Below, in pieces: positions 26,345 through 34,909 of a stretch of 64,000 bases of DNA; the first letter of the stretch is position 1; every line of letters starts with the position of its first letter. Source of the DNA: Sporosarcina sp. Te-1 (lineage in GTDB: Bacteria > Bacillota > Bacilli > Bacillales_A > Planococcaceae); contig NZ_CP071798.1 in the NCBI RefSeq assembly GCF_017498505.1, positions 248,001 through 312,000 of the forward strand, written 5' to 3'. The translations under genes were made by a program, and so were the position numbers. The notes beneath the pieces are model-generated. The model was not told where the DNA came from. It ran no database searches and was given only the letters and a program-made list of their open reading frames with translations.

Positions 26345-26542
26345 ATGAAGCCATACTACATACTTGCCGCATTGCCTTTTATTGCAATACTAGGCGGCGC
26401 CGCTTTTGTAAATAAAATTGAACCTTATGTATTGGGCATACCATTTTTCTTGTTTTGGATTAGTTTTTGGGCTGTGATGAGCTCAATCATCATGTTTGTT
26501 ATTTATCGTTTGGATCCTCTTAATAAGGAGGTCGAAGAATGA
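26345..26542 (+). CDS. DUF3311 small membrane protein
   Basis: 65 residues with two membrane helices (about 4-22 and 31-55) and a short cytoplasmic tail. DUF3311 proteins are encoded immediately before sodium:solute symporters and are thought to be small partners. The stop overlaps the symporter start by four bases (ATGA), supporting coupled production. The start ATG 26345 follows AAGGTGA. Confidence 0.85.
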   Translation: MKPYYILAALPFIAILGGAAFVNKIEPYVLGIPFFLFWISFWAVMSSIIMFVIYRLDPLNKEVEE

Positions 26543-27996
26543 ACAGTGCACTGATTATTATCATTTTAGCTTTAACTCTTAGTATCGCATTGGGGCTTTT
26601 GGCAAAGCGCGGAAAAGACATGAGCATGGAGCAATGGGCTATCGGTGGTCGCGGATTTGGTGGGATCTTCGTCTTCTTATTATTAGCTGGCGAAACCTAT
26701 TCGGTATTTACATTGCTAGGAACAAGTGGTTTGGCTTTTAATAATGGGGCTGCGGCATTCTATTTATTAGCATTTACTGCATTAGGTACCATGACATCCT
26801 ATTGGATATTACCACCTATTTGGAAATATGCAAAAGAAAAAAATGTCGTTTCGCAATCCCAGTTCTTTTCATCTAAATATAACAGTAATGGACTTGGAGT
26901 ATTTGTTGCCATAGTAGGTATTTTAGCGTTAATTCCATATATCACGATCCTGTTTAAATCAATGGGGATATTAGTGGCGGCTACTTCCTACGGTGCCATT
27001 TCCTCTAATGTAGCAGTTTGGGTTGGTATGATTGGATTATTAGTTTACGTCATGGTTTCGGGTATTCATGGATCAGCGTGGACTTCTACGATTAAAGATG
27101 TCTTAATTCTCTTCGTTATCGTATTCTTAGGAATTTACTTGCCGATCCATTACCATGGAAGTTTCGGAGGATTGTTCCAAGCAGTTAATGAATTTAAGCC
27201 TCAAGCATTAACCCTTCCCCATAAAGGATTAAGCGTATCATGGTTTATTTCCACTGTTGCCATTAGTGCATTTGCATATTTTATGTGGCCTCATAATGCA
27301 CCGACAATTTATGCTTCAAAAAATGCAAAAGCATTTCGATTAAATGCAGTATTGCTTCCGATTTACGCATTAATGGTGTTGTTTGTTTACTTTGTTGGAT
27401 TTACAGCAATTGTTGAGCTTCCAGGTTTGAAAAACGGAGACTTGGCGTTGTTAGAACTTTCAATGAAGACATTTGATCCTTGGTTTGTCGGTATCGTTGG
27501 GGCAACAGGATTATTAGCCACACTCGTTCCAGGTTCGATGATGCTTATGTCAGCGGCAACAATGATTACTACAAATGTTATTGAACCATTAAAGCCTGGT
27601 ATTTCTGATAAAAGTAAGGCTTTCTCTGCAAAAGGATTTGTTGTTCTGTTATCAATTTTGTGTGCTTTCTTTTCAATGAGTGGAAGTGAAACACTTGCAA
27701 CTTTATATTTAACTTCTTTTAGTTTAATTACACAAATGGCACCTTCACTATATTTGAGCTTAAGAAAAAATAATGGGATTACAAAATACGGTTCTGGATA
27801 TGGAATGTTTGTAGGTGTGGCAATTGTTCTATATGTCACATTTTCTAAAACAACAATGGCCAGCCTATTTCCATCCCTGCCAAGTGTCATTCAAGATTTA
27901 AACATTGGTATCATAGCATTATTTAGTAATATACTCGTTATGTTTATTGTAAGTTTCTTTACAAAAAAATCCTTCGCAGTTGAATTAAATTCATAA
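26539..27996 (+). CDS. Sodium:solute symporter (SSS family)
   Basis: 485 residues with about 13 hydrophobic segments, typical for SSS permeases. Family signs include the early MSMEQWAIGGRGFGG after helix 1 and GETYSVFTLLGTSGLAF in helix 2. It would import the cyclic ureide or related compound processed by the neighbouring amidohydrolases, with Na+ as driving ion; substrate inferred only from context. Last gene of the iclR operon. Confidence 0.88.
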   Translation: MNSALIIIILALTLSIALGLLAKRGKDMSMEQWAIGGRGFGGIFVFLLLAGETYSVFTLLGTSGLAFNNGAAAFYLLAFTALGTMTSYWILPPIWKYAKEKNVVSQSQFFSSKYNSNGLGVFVAIVGILALIPYITILFKSMGILVAATSYGAISSNVAVWVGMIGLLVYVMVSGIHGSAWTSTIKDVLILFVIVFLGIYLPIHYHGSFGGLFQAVNEFKPQALTLPHKGLSVSWFISTVAISAFAYFMWPHNAPTIYASKNAKAFRLNAVLLPIYALMVLFVYFVGFTAIVELPGLKNGDLALLELSMKTFDPWFVGIVGATGLLATLVPGSMMLMSAATMITTNVIEPLKPGISDKSKAFSAKGFVVLLSILCAFFSMSGSETLATLYLTSFSLITQMAPSLYLSLRKNNGITKYGSGYGMFVGVAIVLYVTFSKTTMASLFPSLPSVIQDLNIGIIALFSNILVMFIVSFFTKKSFAVELNS

Positions 27997-28040
27997 GTAC
28001 AAGCATTACTTATGTAATGAAGACAGTATATTACAAGCAG

Positions 28041-28080
28041 TAGGGGCTGTCCAGAAAGTCGATGAAAATTGACTATCTGG
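28041..28080. repeat. Hairpin resembling an insertion-sequence end
   Basis: GGGGCTGTCCAGAAAGTC begins at 28043 and its last ten bases pair with GACTATCTGG (28071-28080), nine of ten matching. GGGGCTGTCC-AGAAGTC-type ends are common on Bacillales insertion sequences, but no transposase is present. The rest of 27997-28325 shows no gene. Confidence 0.35.
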
Positions 28081-28325
28081 TTCAGTCTCTTATATTTCGT
28101 TTGGAGCAAATTCCTAGTATTGATAGCGAACTCAGTTTTCCACAAATTAAAAAAGCTATATAAAGCTAAAACGGAATCGAAAGATTAATAGACAGAAAGT
28201 ACGATTTTTGTTATACAAACATTCCGTTATACTTAAATTGGAGATAAGAAGACATATTACAATTATTTTTAATCAAATGAATAATCAATTTTTCTAGTAG
28301 GTATTTTGCTAGAGGAGGTTTTAAT

Positions 28326-28730
28326 TTGGTTAAGAATCCACAATATAAAAGAATACTATTAGCTTGTTCACTGGTACTAGTATCATTTGTGATTCTTAAC
28401 GCTATTCCCCTACAGAAAAGTATATCTTTTGATGTGGCGGAGATTCCTGATAACTATATGGTTATAGAAGGTTTTGTGGTGTCTAAACAATTTAATTCTA
28501 TTTGGCTGGCAGAAGAGCCAATTAGTTTTAAAGGTGTAGTATTAGGTTCCATAAAAGGCTATGGTGTTGACAGCATTAAAGTCTCTAAAAATAAGGATTA
28601 CGAGTATATAATTAATTTTGGGCAACTCAAGTTAAATCAAAAAGTACGTGTTTATTGTGATTATGTAAGGGAATCTAATCCACCTAAATCCGCAGCTTTC
28701 TATGTTGAGTTAGTTGAGAATAGCGATTAA
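28326..28730 (+). CDS. Secreted/anchored DUF3221-like protein
   Basis: 134 residues with an N-terminal hydrophobic segment (ILLACSLVLVSFVILNAI, residues 10-27). The rest is beta-rich (MVIEGFVVSKQFNSIWLAEE, VRVYCDYVRESNPP) in the manner of DUF3221/OB-like extracytoplasmic proteins. TTG 28326 follows AGAGGAGG. Function unknown. A terminator-like hairpin lies about 100 bases downstream. Confidence 0.55.
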   Translation: MVKNPQYKRILLACSLVLVSFVILNAIPLQKSISFDVAEIPDNYMVIEGFVVSKQFNSIWLAEEPISFKGVVLGSIKGYGVDSIKVSKNKDYEYIINFGQLKLNQKVRVYCDYVRESNPPKSAAFYVELVENSD

Positions 28731-28828
28731 CCTTAGAATTAGAGTAGAGTACTTGTGCATGGAACTTCTCTGATAATCGGGGAAGAAACAATCAACTAAG
28801 AGGCATGAACCAAACCACACATTTTTTC

Positions 28829-28871
28829 AGCACCTCCCTTTGAGGTAATAAAACAGGGAGGTGCTTTTTGT
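28829..28871 (+). terminator. Terminator
   Basis: Eleven-base stem AGCACCTCCCT / AGGGAGGTGCT (28829-28839 with 28855-28865) followed by TTTTTG. Confidence 0.88.
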
Positions 28872-29021
28872 GTAAGAAAAAATTTATATATTCGAAAAAA
28901 TACAGAACTCTGTTATCGGTAGGCGTTGTTAAAATTACCCTGTTGTATTTCAGTTGGGTTTCTTCTTTTCGGCATGTTAAACTTTGAAAGTTCAATTGGC
29001 AATGAAGAAGGTGGAATTCAT

Positions 29022-31163
29022 TTGAGAAGAATGGAACATAAGCAGCAACAGAAACGATTACAAGCGGGAAAGAAAAGGTCTAACCTAAAAAAGCCGATCC
29101 GTATCATATTCTACGGAATGCTCATTTTGGTCGTTTGTGGATTGGTGATCTTTAATCTGTTAATTTCAACGAGTGATGTAAGTAAACTGGAGGAACCGGA
29201 ACCAAGGCCGACATTCATTTATGATCAAAACGGAGAGATCGTTAGTAAAATATCGAATTCCAACATAGAAGGAGTTTCTCTAGACCAAATTCCAAAAGAG
29301 CTAATGGAAGCCGTAATTTCTGTTGAAGATCAACGATTTTACAAACATAGCGGGATTAATTATTTCGGGATTGCACGCGCATTGACCCAAAACCTGTTCA
29401 AAGGTAAAGTCGTGGCTGGTGGCAGTACGATTACGCAACAGTTATCCAAAAACGCATTTTTATCAAATGAACGAACGTACTCTCGTAAATTCAAAGAATT
29501 GATTCTTACGAAAAAGATTGAGAGAACGTATTCAAAAGATGAGATTATGGAACGCTATTTGAACCAAATTTATTTTGGAGATGGAGCATGGGGTGTCCAA
29601 CGTGCTGCGCAAGTCTATTTTGGTAAAGATGTAAGCCAATTAACGCTAAGCGAATGTGCTACATTAGCCGGATTAATAAAAGCGCCTTCCCAATTATCCC
29701 CGAACAAAAATATGGAGAAATCGGTGGAACGACGCAACCTTGTTTTATCGCTAATGAAAGGTGAAAAGTACATTAGTCAAGCGGAATACGATGAAGCGAT
29801 TGAGCAAGAAATTGTATTAGCCGATTCAACTATGCCGGATTATAAAGGGAAATATCCTTATTATATAGACCATATTATGGAAGAGGCGATTAACAAGTAT
29901 CATCTTACGAAAAATGAAGTATTATCTGGCGGACTACATATTACTACGACGTTAAATCCTGTTATCCAAGACGCCCTTGAAGAAGTTTATAAGGATGATC
30001 GATATTTTCCTGAAAGCAAGCCCGATCAACTCATTCAAAGCGCCTCCGTCTTCATAGATCCTAAAACGGGTGGAATTAGTGCGTTGATTGGAGGCAGAGG
30101 GGAATATACGTATGGCCGCTTTAATCATGCGACCCAGCTCATTAGACAGCCGGGATCGTCCTTGAAGCCGCTTGCAGTCTATACCGCTGCATTGGAGCAA
30201 GGCTATCAAATTTCGGATTTGCTTGTTGATGAACCAATCAACATAAATGGATATTCTCCGAGAAATTTCGATAAGAAATATAGAGGGCGGGTGACAATGT
30301 ACGATGCAGTCGCTCATTCGTATAATATTCCTCCCGTCTGGCTCTTACATCAAATCGGAATCGAAAAAGGTGTGAGCGCTGTAGAAAAGTTCGGAATTCC
30401 ATTGGAAAAGGAGGATCATAATCTAGGCCTCGCATTAGGGGGCTTGCATAAAGGGACGTCTCCCTTGCGGATGGCTCAAGCTTTTTCTACTTTTGCGAAT
30501 AATGGGGCCATGATGGAAGCCCATGCGATTGTAGAAATCAAGGATTCAGAAGGCAAAGTCCTTGGAAAGTGGCGTGAGCAGTCGGTAGACGTAACAGAAG
30601 CGGAAGTAGCCCAGCAAATGACCTATATGCTACAAGGCGCTGCCGAAGTGGGGACGGCCAAGAAAGCACAAATTTCAGGGATGGAAGTAGCGGGGAAGAC
30701 GGGCACAACCCAGCTGCCATTTACAGGCGTAGACGGTTCAAAGGATCATTGGTTCGTTGGTTATTCACCGGATATCGTGGGTGCGGTTTGGCTAGGCTAT
30801 GATCAAACGGATTCCGAGCATTACTTAACATCAACTAGCAGTTTCACAGTGCCGGCTATATTCGGACAAGTCCTGTCAAGGTCGACTAGTGAATTGCCTA
30901 CGAAGAAATTTGATTTGCCATTAATCGCGAAACATAAAAAAGATCTCGAGAAGCAGAAAGGGAAGATGAAGGAGAAAGAGCTAAAACAAAAACAGCAACA
31001 AGAAAAAGTGAAAAAGAAACAGGGGAAGAAAGAGGAGAAAGAACGGAAAAAAAGAGAAAAGGAGAGGGAAAAGAGGCTGAAGAAAGAAGAGAAAGAAAAG
31101 AAGAAGCGAGAGAGAGGGAAAGGAAAAGAGAAAGGACATAAGCCGAGGAAAAATAATGATTGA
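29022..31163 (+). CDS. Class A penicillin-binding protein (PBP1A family)
   Basis: 713 residues: transglycosylase plus transpeptidase for peptidoglycan synthesis outside the membrane. A membrane anchor lies at about 26-48. The GT51 domain has SVEDQRFYKHSGIN (catalytic Glu about 102) and GGSTITQQLSKN. The transpeptidase has PGSSLKP (Ser about 379), AHSYNIPP as SxN and AGKTGTTQ as KTG. TTG 29022 follows GAAGGTGG with 8-base spacing; the frame is open 32 codons upstream. The last 80 or so residues are an extreme Lys/Glu/Arg tail, unusual for the family. Terminator downstream. Confidence 0.93.
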   Translation: MRRMEHKQQQKRLQAGKKRSNLKKPIRIIFYGMLILVVCGLVIFNLLISTSDVSKLEEPEPRPTFIYDQNGEIVSKISNSNIEGVSLDQIPKELMEAVISVEDQRFYKHSGINYFGIARALTQNLFKGKVVAGGSTITQQLSKNAFLSNERTYSRKFKELILTKKIERTYSKDEIMERYLNQIYFGDGAWGVQRAAQVYFGKDVSQLTLSECATLAGLIKAPSQLSPNKNMEKSVERRNLVLSLMKGEKYISQAEYDEAIEQEIVLADSTMPDYKGKYPYYIDHIMEEAINKYHLTKNEVLSGGLHITTTLNPVIQDALEEVYKDDRYFPESKPDQLIQSASVFIDPKTGGISALIGGRGEYTYGRFNHATQLIRQPGSSLKPLAVYTAALEQGYQISDLLVDEPININGYSPRNFDKKYRGRVTMYDAVAHSYNIPPVWLLHQIGIEKGVSAVEKFGIPLEKEDHNLGLALGGLHKGTSPLRMAQAFSTFANNGAMMEAHAIVEIKDSEGKVLGKWREQSVDVTEAEVAQQMTYMLQGAAEVGTAKKAQISGMEVAGKTGTTQLPFTGVDGSKDHWFVGYSPDIVGAVWLGYDQTDSEHYLTSTSSFTVPAIFGQVLSRSTSELPTKKFDLPLIAKHKKDLEKQKGKMKEKELKQKQQQEKVKKKQGKKEEKERKKREKEREKRLKKEEKEKKKRERGKGKEKGHKPRKNND

Positions 31164-31215
31164 ACGGTACCATTTGGGTCTCTCCTGGGTTGTAACAAGG
31201 TTCAGATTGTTTTCT

Positions 31216-31260
31216 AAAAAGCGCTTCAGGTCCTATTAAGGATTTGAAGCGCTTTTCCTT
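31216..31260 (+). terminator. Terminator of the penicillin-binding protein gene
   Basis: Stem AAAAGCGCTTCA / TGAAGCGCTTTT (31217-31228 with 31245-31256), followed by CCTTTTG. Confidence 0.85.
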
Positions 31261-31698
31261 TTGGGAGCGTACGGATGAAAAGTGGAAACTACTCAGAGGA
31301 TGAATAAGCTAAAATAATTCTAAAAGAAGATTTATGCCATTTCGAATTGGTGGAACTCTTGATTGGAATTGGGTTACATTTGAAGATGAGAATAATCATA
31401 AATTTTAATTTATAGGGAGATGAAAGAGTGGAGGGTATTTTATTTCATATAAGAAATGAATAGGGTAAACAATTGTATGAGTAGTCGGAAAACTACCGAT
31501 GGGAATCATTAACGTCCGGTCAATGATTCCCAAGTCAATTCGTTTAAATGAAACTGGCCCGCTGGAAATGGAAAACGCCAGTCAACGTATGATACACAAA
31601 AAGGACTCATTTCTGAAAAATTTATATAAGTAGGAAAAAATTAGTAATAAAAGCGATTTCCAACCCCTCCTCTTATATGAAAAATGTATAGAAGCGAA
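31261..31698. other. Intergenic stretch with one hairpin
   Basis: No gene supported. TGGGAATCATT (31500-31510) pairs perfectly with AATGATTCCCA (31522-31532) but no T run follows; it could be a processing site or a fossil. The stretch lies at the left edge of the phage-derived module, so an attachment site might be here, but I see no obvious direct repeat. Confidence 0.35.
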
Positions 31699-32325
31699 TC
31701 AAAGTTTGTATTTCACTTCTACGGCTTTACCTATTATTCGTGCTGGATTGTCCTCGGTAATTATAAATGGCTCATGAGCAGGATTATCCGGCATAAGCAT
31801 AATCATTTTTCCTTGTTTCCGAACACGTTTTAGTGTGGCCTCTGTATTGCCATTTACTAGTACCGCTGCAATTTCGCCATACTCCACTTCAGGTTGTTCG
31901 CGAATAAGAACATGTGAACCATCTGGAATAGTTGGCTCCATGCTGTTTCCTTTAGCCTCTAAATAATATAGCGTTCCACTTGGCAAGTCGTCCGGCGATT
32001 CGTACCGATAACCTTTAATGTTATCTTCGGCAAGTATAGGGTCTCCGCAAGCAATGATACCTAGAATTGGAATGCGAATAGTGTTAGGAGATATATGAAC
32101 GAGGTTAGAAGGAATTGTTAAATCTTTGTCCATTAGATCGTGCAAAGAAACATTAAATATTTTTGAGATGTCTGCCAGTAAACCTGATTTTGGCTCATAA
32201 GTACCTTTTTCCCATTCGCTCACAGATGATCCGCTTTTTCTACCGAGTAATTGTGCGAGTTCCGCTTGTTCTAAACCCTTTCGTTCTCTTAGATATTTTA
32301 AATTTTTCCCGAAAATGTTTCTCAT
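31699..32325 (-). CDS. Phage-type repressor, XRE HTH plus S24 peptidase
   Basis: 208 residues. The HTH is at residues 7-60 (LKYLRERKGLEQAELAQLLG, SGSSVSEWEKGTYEPKSG). The LexA/CI-like protease domain has the probable self-cleavage site IIACGDPI near 90, catalytic Ser in GNSMEPTIPDG and catalytic Lys in EATLKRVRKQG. Both catalytic residues are intact, so DNA-damage-induced self-cleavage is plausible. ATG 32325 follows GAGGTG. It is transcribed away from the tail genes, the usual arrangement for a lysogeny repressor. Confidence 0.9.
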   Translation of the reverse strand: MRNIFGKNLKYLRERKGLEQAELAQLLGRKSGSSVSEWEKGTYEPKSGLLADISKIFNVSLHDLMDKDLTIPSNLVHISPNTIRIPILGIIACGDPILAEDNIKGYRYESPDDLPSGTLYYLEAKGNSMEPTIPDGSHVLIREQPEVEYGEIAAVLVNGNTEATLKRVRKQGKMIMLMPDNPAHEPFIITEDNPARIIGKAVEVKYKL

Positions 32326-32720
32326 TTTATTTTCACCTCTCACCTTATTAGTATACCTTATTTTCAGTTTTAATGAAATATATATCCATTTTTAGTTCTG
32401 AATTTCTGATATATAGATTTGACTTCAGAAAAACCGATGTGTTAATATTGTCCCAACAAGACAGATCGGAGTGATTTTATACTGTTTTTCTTAATGGAGA
32501 ATTAATTCGAATTCATTGAATCAGTTTAACCGAAGTGGTAGGCGTTTTTATATTGAGTTATCGGGATCATGGTTTCTTAATTAAGAATTTGCAGAAAACG
32601 AAAATTGAAAATTGAACGGGCAATAGGGAGAAATTTCTATTTTTCAAATATTTTTTTGTAAGAGTATTAATCCTGAGATCTAAGAACGAACCGAATCGGG
32701 CAAATAAATAATATGGGTAG
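32326..32720. promoter_or_regulatory. Divergent control region of the phage module
   Basis: 395 bases between the repressor and the first rightward gene, where opposing promoters and repressor operators would be expected. It is very AT-rich. Imperfect dyads of TTCTGA/TCAGAA type occur around 32398-32430, but I cannot define operators with confidence. Confidence 0.45.
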
Positions 32721-32726
32721 GTGTCT

Positions 32727-33140
32727 GTGTTGTATGAATGGTTGAATGACTATCGAGAGTTGGAAGATGAAGTTTTACTGCTAGACTTAAAACTTGAACG
32801 TAGTAAAAGGGAATTGAAACGGTGGACAAGTGGCGATCTAATGAAGGTTAAATTAACAGCAGAATCAAATGGTGCCAAATTAGAAGACATTATAGCTTCT
32901 ATCGAATACGAGCTAGCGCATAAAATGAATGATTTGTATGATGTCAAAAAGCTGATTGGGACATTTAAAGGCTTGGATAATCAAATTCTCTATGGAAAAT
33001 ATGTTGAAGGAAAGGCGCTAATTGATGTTGCATTCGAATTAGGTAAAAGTCCGAACTATATTTATAATAAACATGCACAGATTATGCGCACAATTGAATA
33101 TGTAAGAACTACAGAAATTCCCTCAAAGCTATTGTATTAG
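32727..33140 (+). CDS. Phage regulatory protein, sigma-like/ArpU-type
   Basis: About 137 residues. The N-terminal two thirds are helical and charged (LEDEVLLLDLKLERSKRELK). The C-terminal part YVEGKALIDVAFELGKSPNY then IYNKHAQIMRTIEYV looks like a sigma-region-4-type helix-turn-helix, as in phage late regulators (ArpU/RinA style). GTG 32721, GTG 32727 and TTG 32730 are in frame; GGTAGG at 32716-32721 suits the latter two. Position next to the repressor suggests the activator of the tail operon (inference). Confidence 0.55.
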   Translation: MLYEWLNDYRELEDEVLLLDLKLERSKRELKRWTSGDLMKVKLTAESNGAKLEDIIASIEYELAHKMNDLYDVKKLIGTFKGLDNQILYGKYVEGKALIDVAFELGKSPNYIYNKHAQIMRTIEYVRTTEIPSKLLY

Positions 33141-33160
33141 TAGTTTGGATAAGTTAAATG

Positions 33161-33207
33161 GCACCTCCATTGTTAGAGTTTATCATACAATGGAGGTGCA
33201 TTTTTTA
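33161..33207 (+). terminator. Terminator of the regulatory gene
   Basis: Thirteen-base perfect stem GCACCTCCATTGT / ACAATGGAGGTGC (33161-33173 with 33187-33199) followed by ATTTTTT. Confidence 0.92.
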
Positions 33208-33413
33208 TGGTAAGAACTAGAATTTATATATGTCTTGCTTTGTTTGAAAATATGTATGCTATCGAAACTTAACATTTTATTATGTTGTATTTCCTCCATA
33301 GAAAGTGTTGTGAATCTTAAATATAGTAATAGCATGAGATACCGTGGTTGAGGGTCTCGTAATAGTCTCCTGACACCGCAATACTTAGTGGTGGTTTTTT
33401 TCCACTAATAAGG
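33208..33413. other. Gene-free start of the gap before the tail genes
   Basis: No gene. A dyad TTAGTGG / CCACTAA around a T tract lies at about 33384-33408. In a complete prophage, terminase, portal and capsid genes would lie between the regulator and the tail tube; here that whole part is reduced to about 620 bases. Confidence 0.5.
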
Positions 33414-33439
33414 GAGCAGTAATTCTTGCTCGTTTTTTT
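33414..33439 (+). terminator. Short terminator-like hairpin
   Basis: GAGCA / TGCTC stem (33414-33418 with 33427-33431) followed by GTTTTTTT. Confidence 0.5.
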
Positions 33440-33618
33440 ATGTAGGCTTTTTAACAAATTTGTTTAGTCGTACAACCATACGAATGTTTTAAATGTGTTG
33501 TTGGGAGTTGTCAGTAGGAGGACTGATATATGGTAAATGTGTAATAAGAAATTATAGCACTAGTTATGACATTAGGGATGCATTTTTACTGAGCGCTGCC
33601 AAAGTTTGTTAGAGAATA

Positions 33619-33660
33619 AAATAAGGAATAAAGGGAATATTCCTTATTTAATGTTTTTTT
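33619..33660 (+). terminator. Terminator-like hairpin ahead of the tail operon
   Basis: AAATAAGGAATA / TATTCCTTATTT stem (33619-33630 with 33638-33649), followed by AATG and a long T tract. It insulates the tail operon from upstream transcription, so the tail promoter should lie in 33661-33750. Confidence 0.65.
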
Positions 33661-33767
33661 TTGTTTGTGATTAACGTTCTATCAATAACATCCCTACTGA
33701 AATTACTGAAGGCTATATTGAGCTTTTAACTAGAAAAAAACACAAAAAATGAAAAGAGGTTATTTAA

Positions 33768-34343
33768 ATGACAGGAAACAAAGTAAATTTTGGATTAAAA
33801 AATGTCCATATTGCACCTTTTGAAATGGTCGGTGAAACAATCACTTATGAGACACCGTATAGAATTCCAGGAGCTGTATCACTTACATTAGAGCCGAGAG
33901 GAGAAATGACTGAGTTTTACGCTGATAATGTGCTTTACTATTCATCTTCTTCGAATGATGGGTATGATGGGACTCTCTCGATTGCAACAATACCTGAGCA
34001 ATTCGCAATTGATGCATTAGGTGAAGAGAAAGACGTGGATGATGGAGTATTGACGGAAAGAGCAGATGCGAAGCATAAATCGTTTGCTCTTTTGTTCGAG
34101 TTTGAGGGAGATGTTAAAGCAACTCGACATGTTCTTTACAACTGTTCCGCAAATCGTCCTACGGTATCGGGTGAAACAACTACAAATACGCATGAGCCAC
34201 AGGCTAATGAATTAACTTTCGTTGCATCAGCTCGTCAAACAGATTATGCAGTTAAAACGAAAACAACTGCAGAGACATCACCCGCCATTTATGATGCTTG
34301 GTATACGAAAGTTTACGACAAAAAAGCACCTGTGGGGGTTTGA
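33768..34343 (+). CDS. Phage major tail (tube) protein
   Basis: 191 residues, phi13-family major tail protein, forming the tube of a non-contractile tail. Recognisable text: FGLKNVHIAPFEMVG, PGAVSLTLEPRGEMTEFYAD, GYDGTLSIATIPEQFAIDAL, and the C-terminal AIYDAWYTKVY. ATG 33768 follows AAAAGAGG. First gene of the tail operon, directly followed by the chaperone gene. Confidence 0.88.
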   Translation: MTGNKVNFGLKNVHIAPFEMVGETITYETPYRIPGAVSLTLEPRGEMTEFYADNVLYYSSSSNDGYDGTLSIATIPEQFAIDALGEEKDVDDGVLTERADAKHKSFALLFEFEGDVKATRHVLYNCSANRPTVSGETTTNTHEPQANELTFVASARQTDYAVKTKTTAETSPAIYDAWYTKVYDKKAPVGV

Positions 34344-34346
34344 TCA

Positions 34347-34694
34347 GTGGAGAAAACACTTTGGGTCGACGGTAAAGAAGTAACTTTTAAATCAACCGCT
34401 GCCACTCCGTTACGTTATAAAGCTCAATTTGGCCAGGATTACTTCTCAGCTGTCTTGGGAATGGCTGCACTTGGAAATGTAAAAAATGCGAGTGATGTTG
34501 ATTACGATGCTCTAAAGCAGTTCGATTTTGATGTTTTTTATAACATATTGTGGACACTCGCAAAAACAGCAGACAAAAGCATTCCAGATCCTATCACTTG
34601 GCTAGATGGCTTTAACGAATTTCCTTTGTTTGACATCATTCCGGAAGTGCAAGATTTAATTATGACAAGTCTTAAAAGCTCTAAAAAAAAATAA
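34347..34694 (+). CDS. Tail assembly chaperone (gpG-type)
   Basis: 115 residues, basic C-terminus ending KSSKKK. It lies between tube and tape-measure genes, where lambda gpG-like chaperones are encoded, and has their features: TPLRYKAQFGQDYFSAVLGM and DVFYNILWTLAKTADKSIPD. GTG 34347 follows GTGGGGG. A nine-A tract at its end allows a -1 frameshift to a longer product (next entry). These chaperones coat the tape measure and recruit tube protein. Confidence 0.85.
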   Translation: MEKTLWVDGKEVTFKSTAATPLRYKAQFGQDYFSAVLGMAALGNVKNASDVDYDALKQFDFDVFYNILWTLAKTADKSIPDPITWLDGFNEFPLFDIIPEVQDLIMTSLKSSKKK

Positions 34695-34897
34695 GTAATG
34701 AGAAGAGTTCGGGTGATCCTATTACCACGGACTCTTTTTTGTACATGTGTAAACAAAGTGGATTAGAAACAGCAGATTTGGATGTAATGACTATCGGTAA
34801 TTGTATGGATTATATTGAAACCTTCATTGAAATGAACAACCCAAATGGGAAAGAAACGACAAGGTCTGCAAAACAAAGTGATTTTGATAATTTCTAA
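34683..34897 (+). CDS. Frameshift extension of the tail chaperone (gpGT-type)
   Basis: The tract of nine A at 34683-34691 lies at the end of the gpG frame just before its TAA (34692-34694). Slipping back one base opens a frame to TAA at 34895-34897 with 68 codons, including SNEKSSGDPITTDSFLYMC, KQSGLETADLDVMTIGNCMD and YIETFIEMNN. This resembles the T domain of Gram-positive phage chaperones, which binds the tape measure. The extension has no good start of its own, so a programmed -1 shift is the natural reading; product about 183 residues. Confidence 0.8.
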
Positions 34898-34909
34898 GGA
34901 GGTGAGAAG

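Noticed and set aside
29466-29482. LexA (SOS) box-like GAACGAACGTAC inside the penicillin-binding protein gene
   Set aside because: Incomplete match lying within coding sequence with no promoter nearby.
30821-31198. Ser/Phe-rich minus-strand frames over the end of the penicillin-binding protein gene
   Set aside because: Antisense of the Lys/Glu tail.
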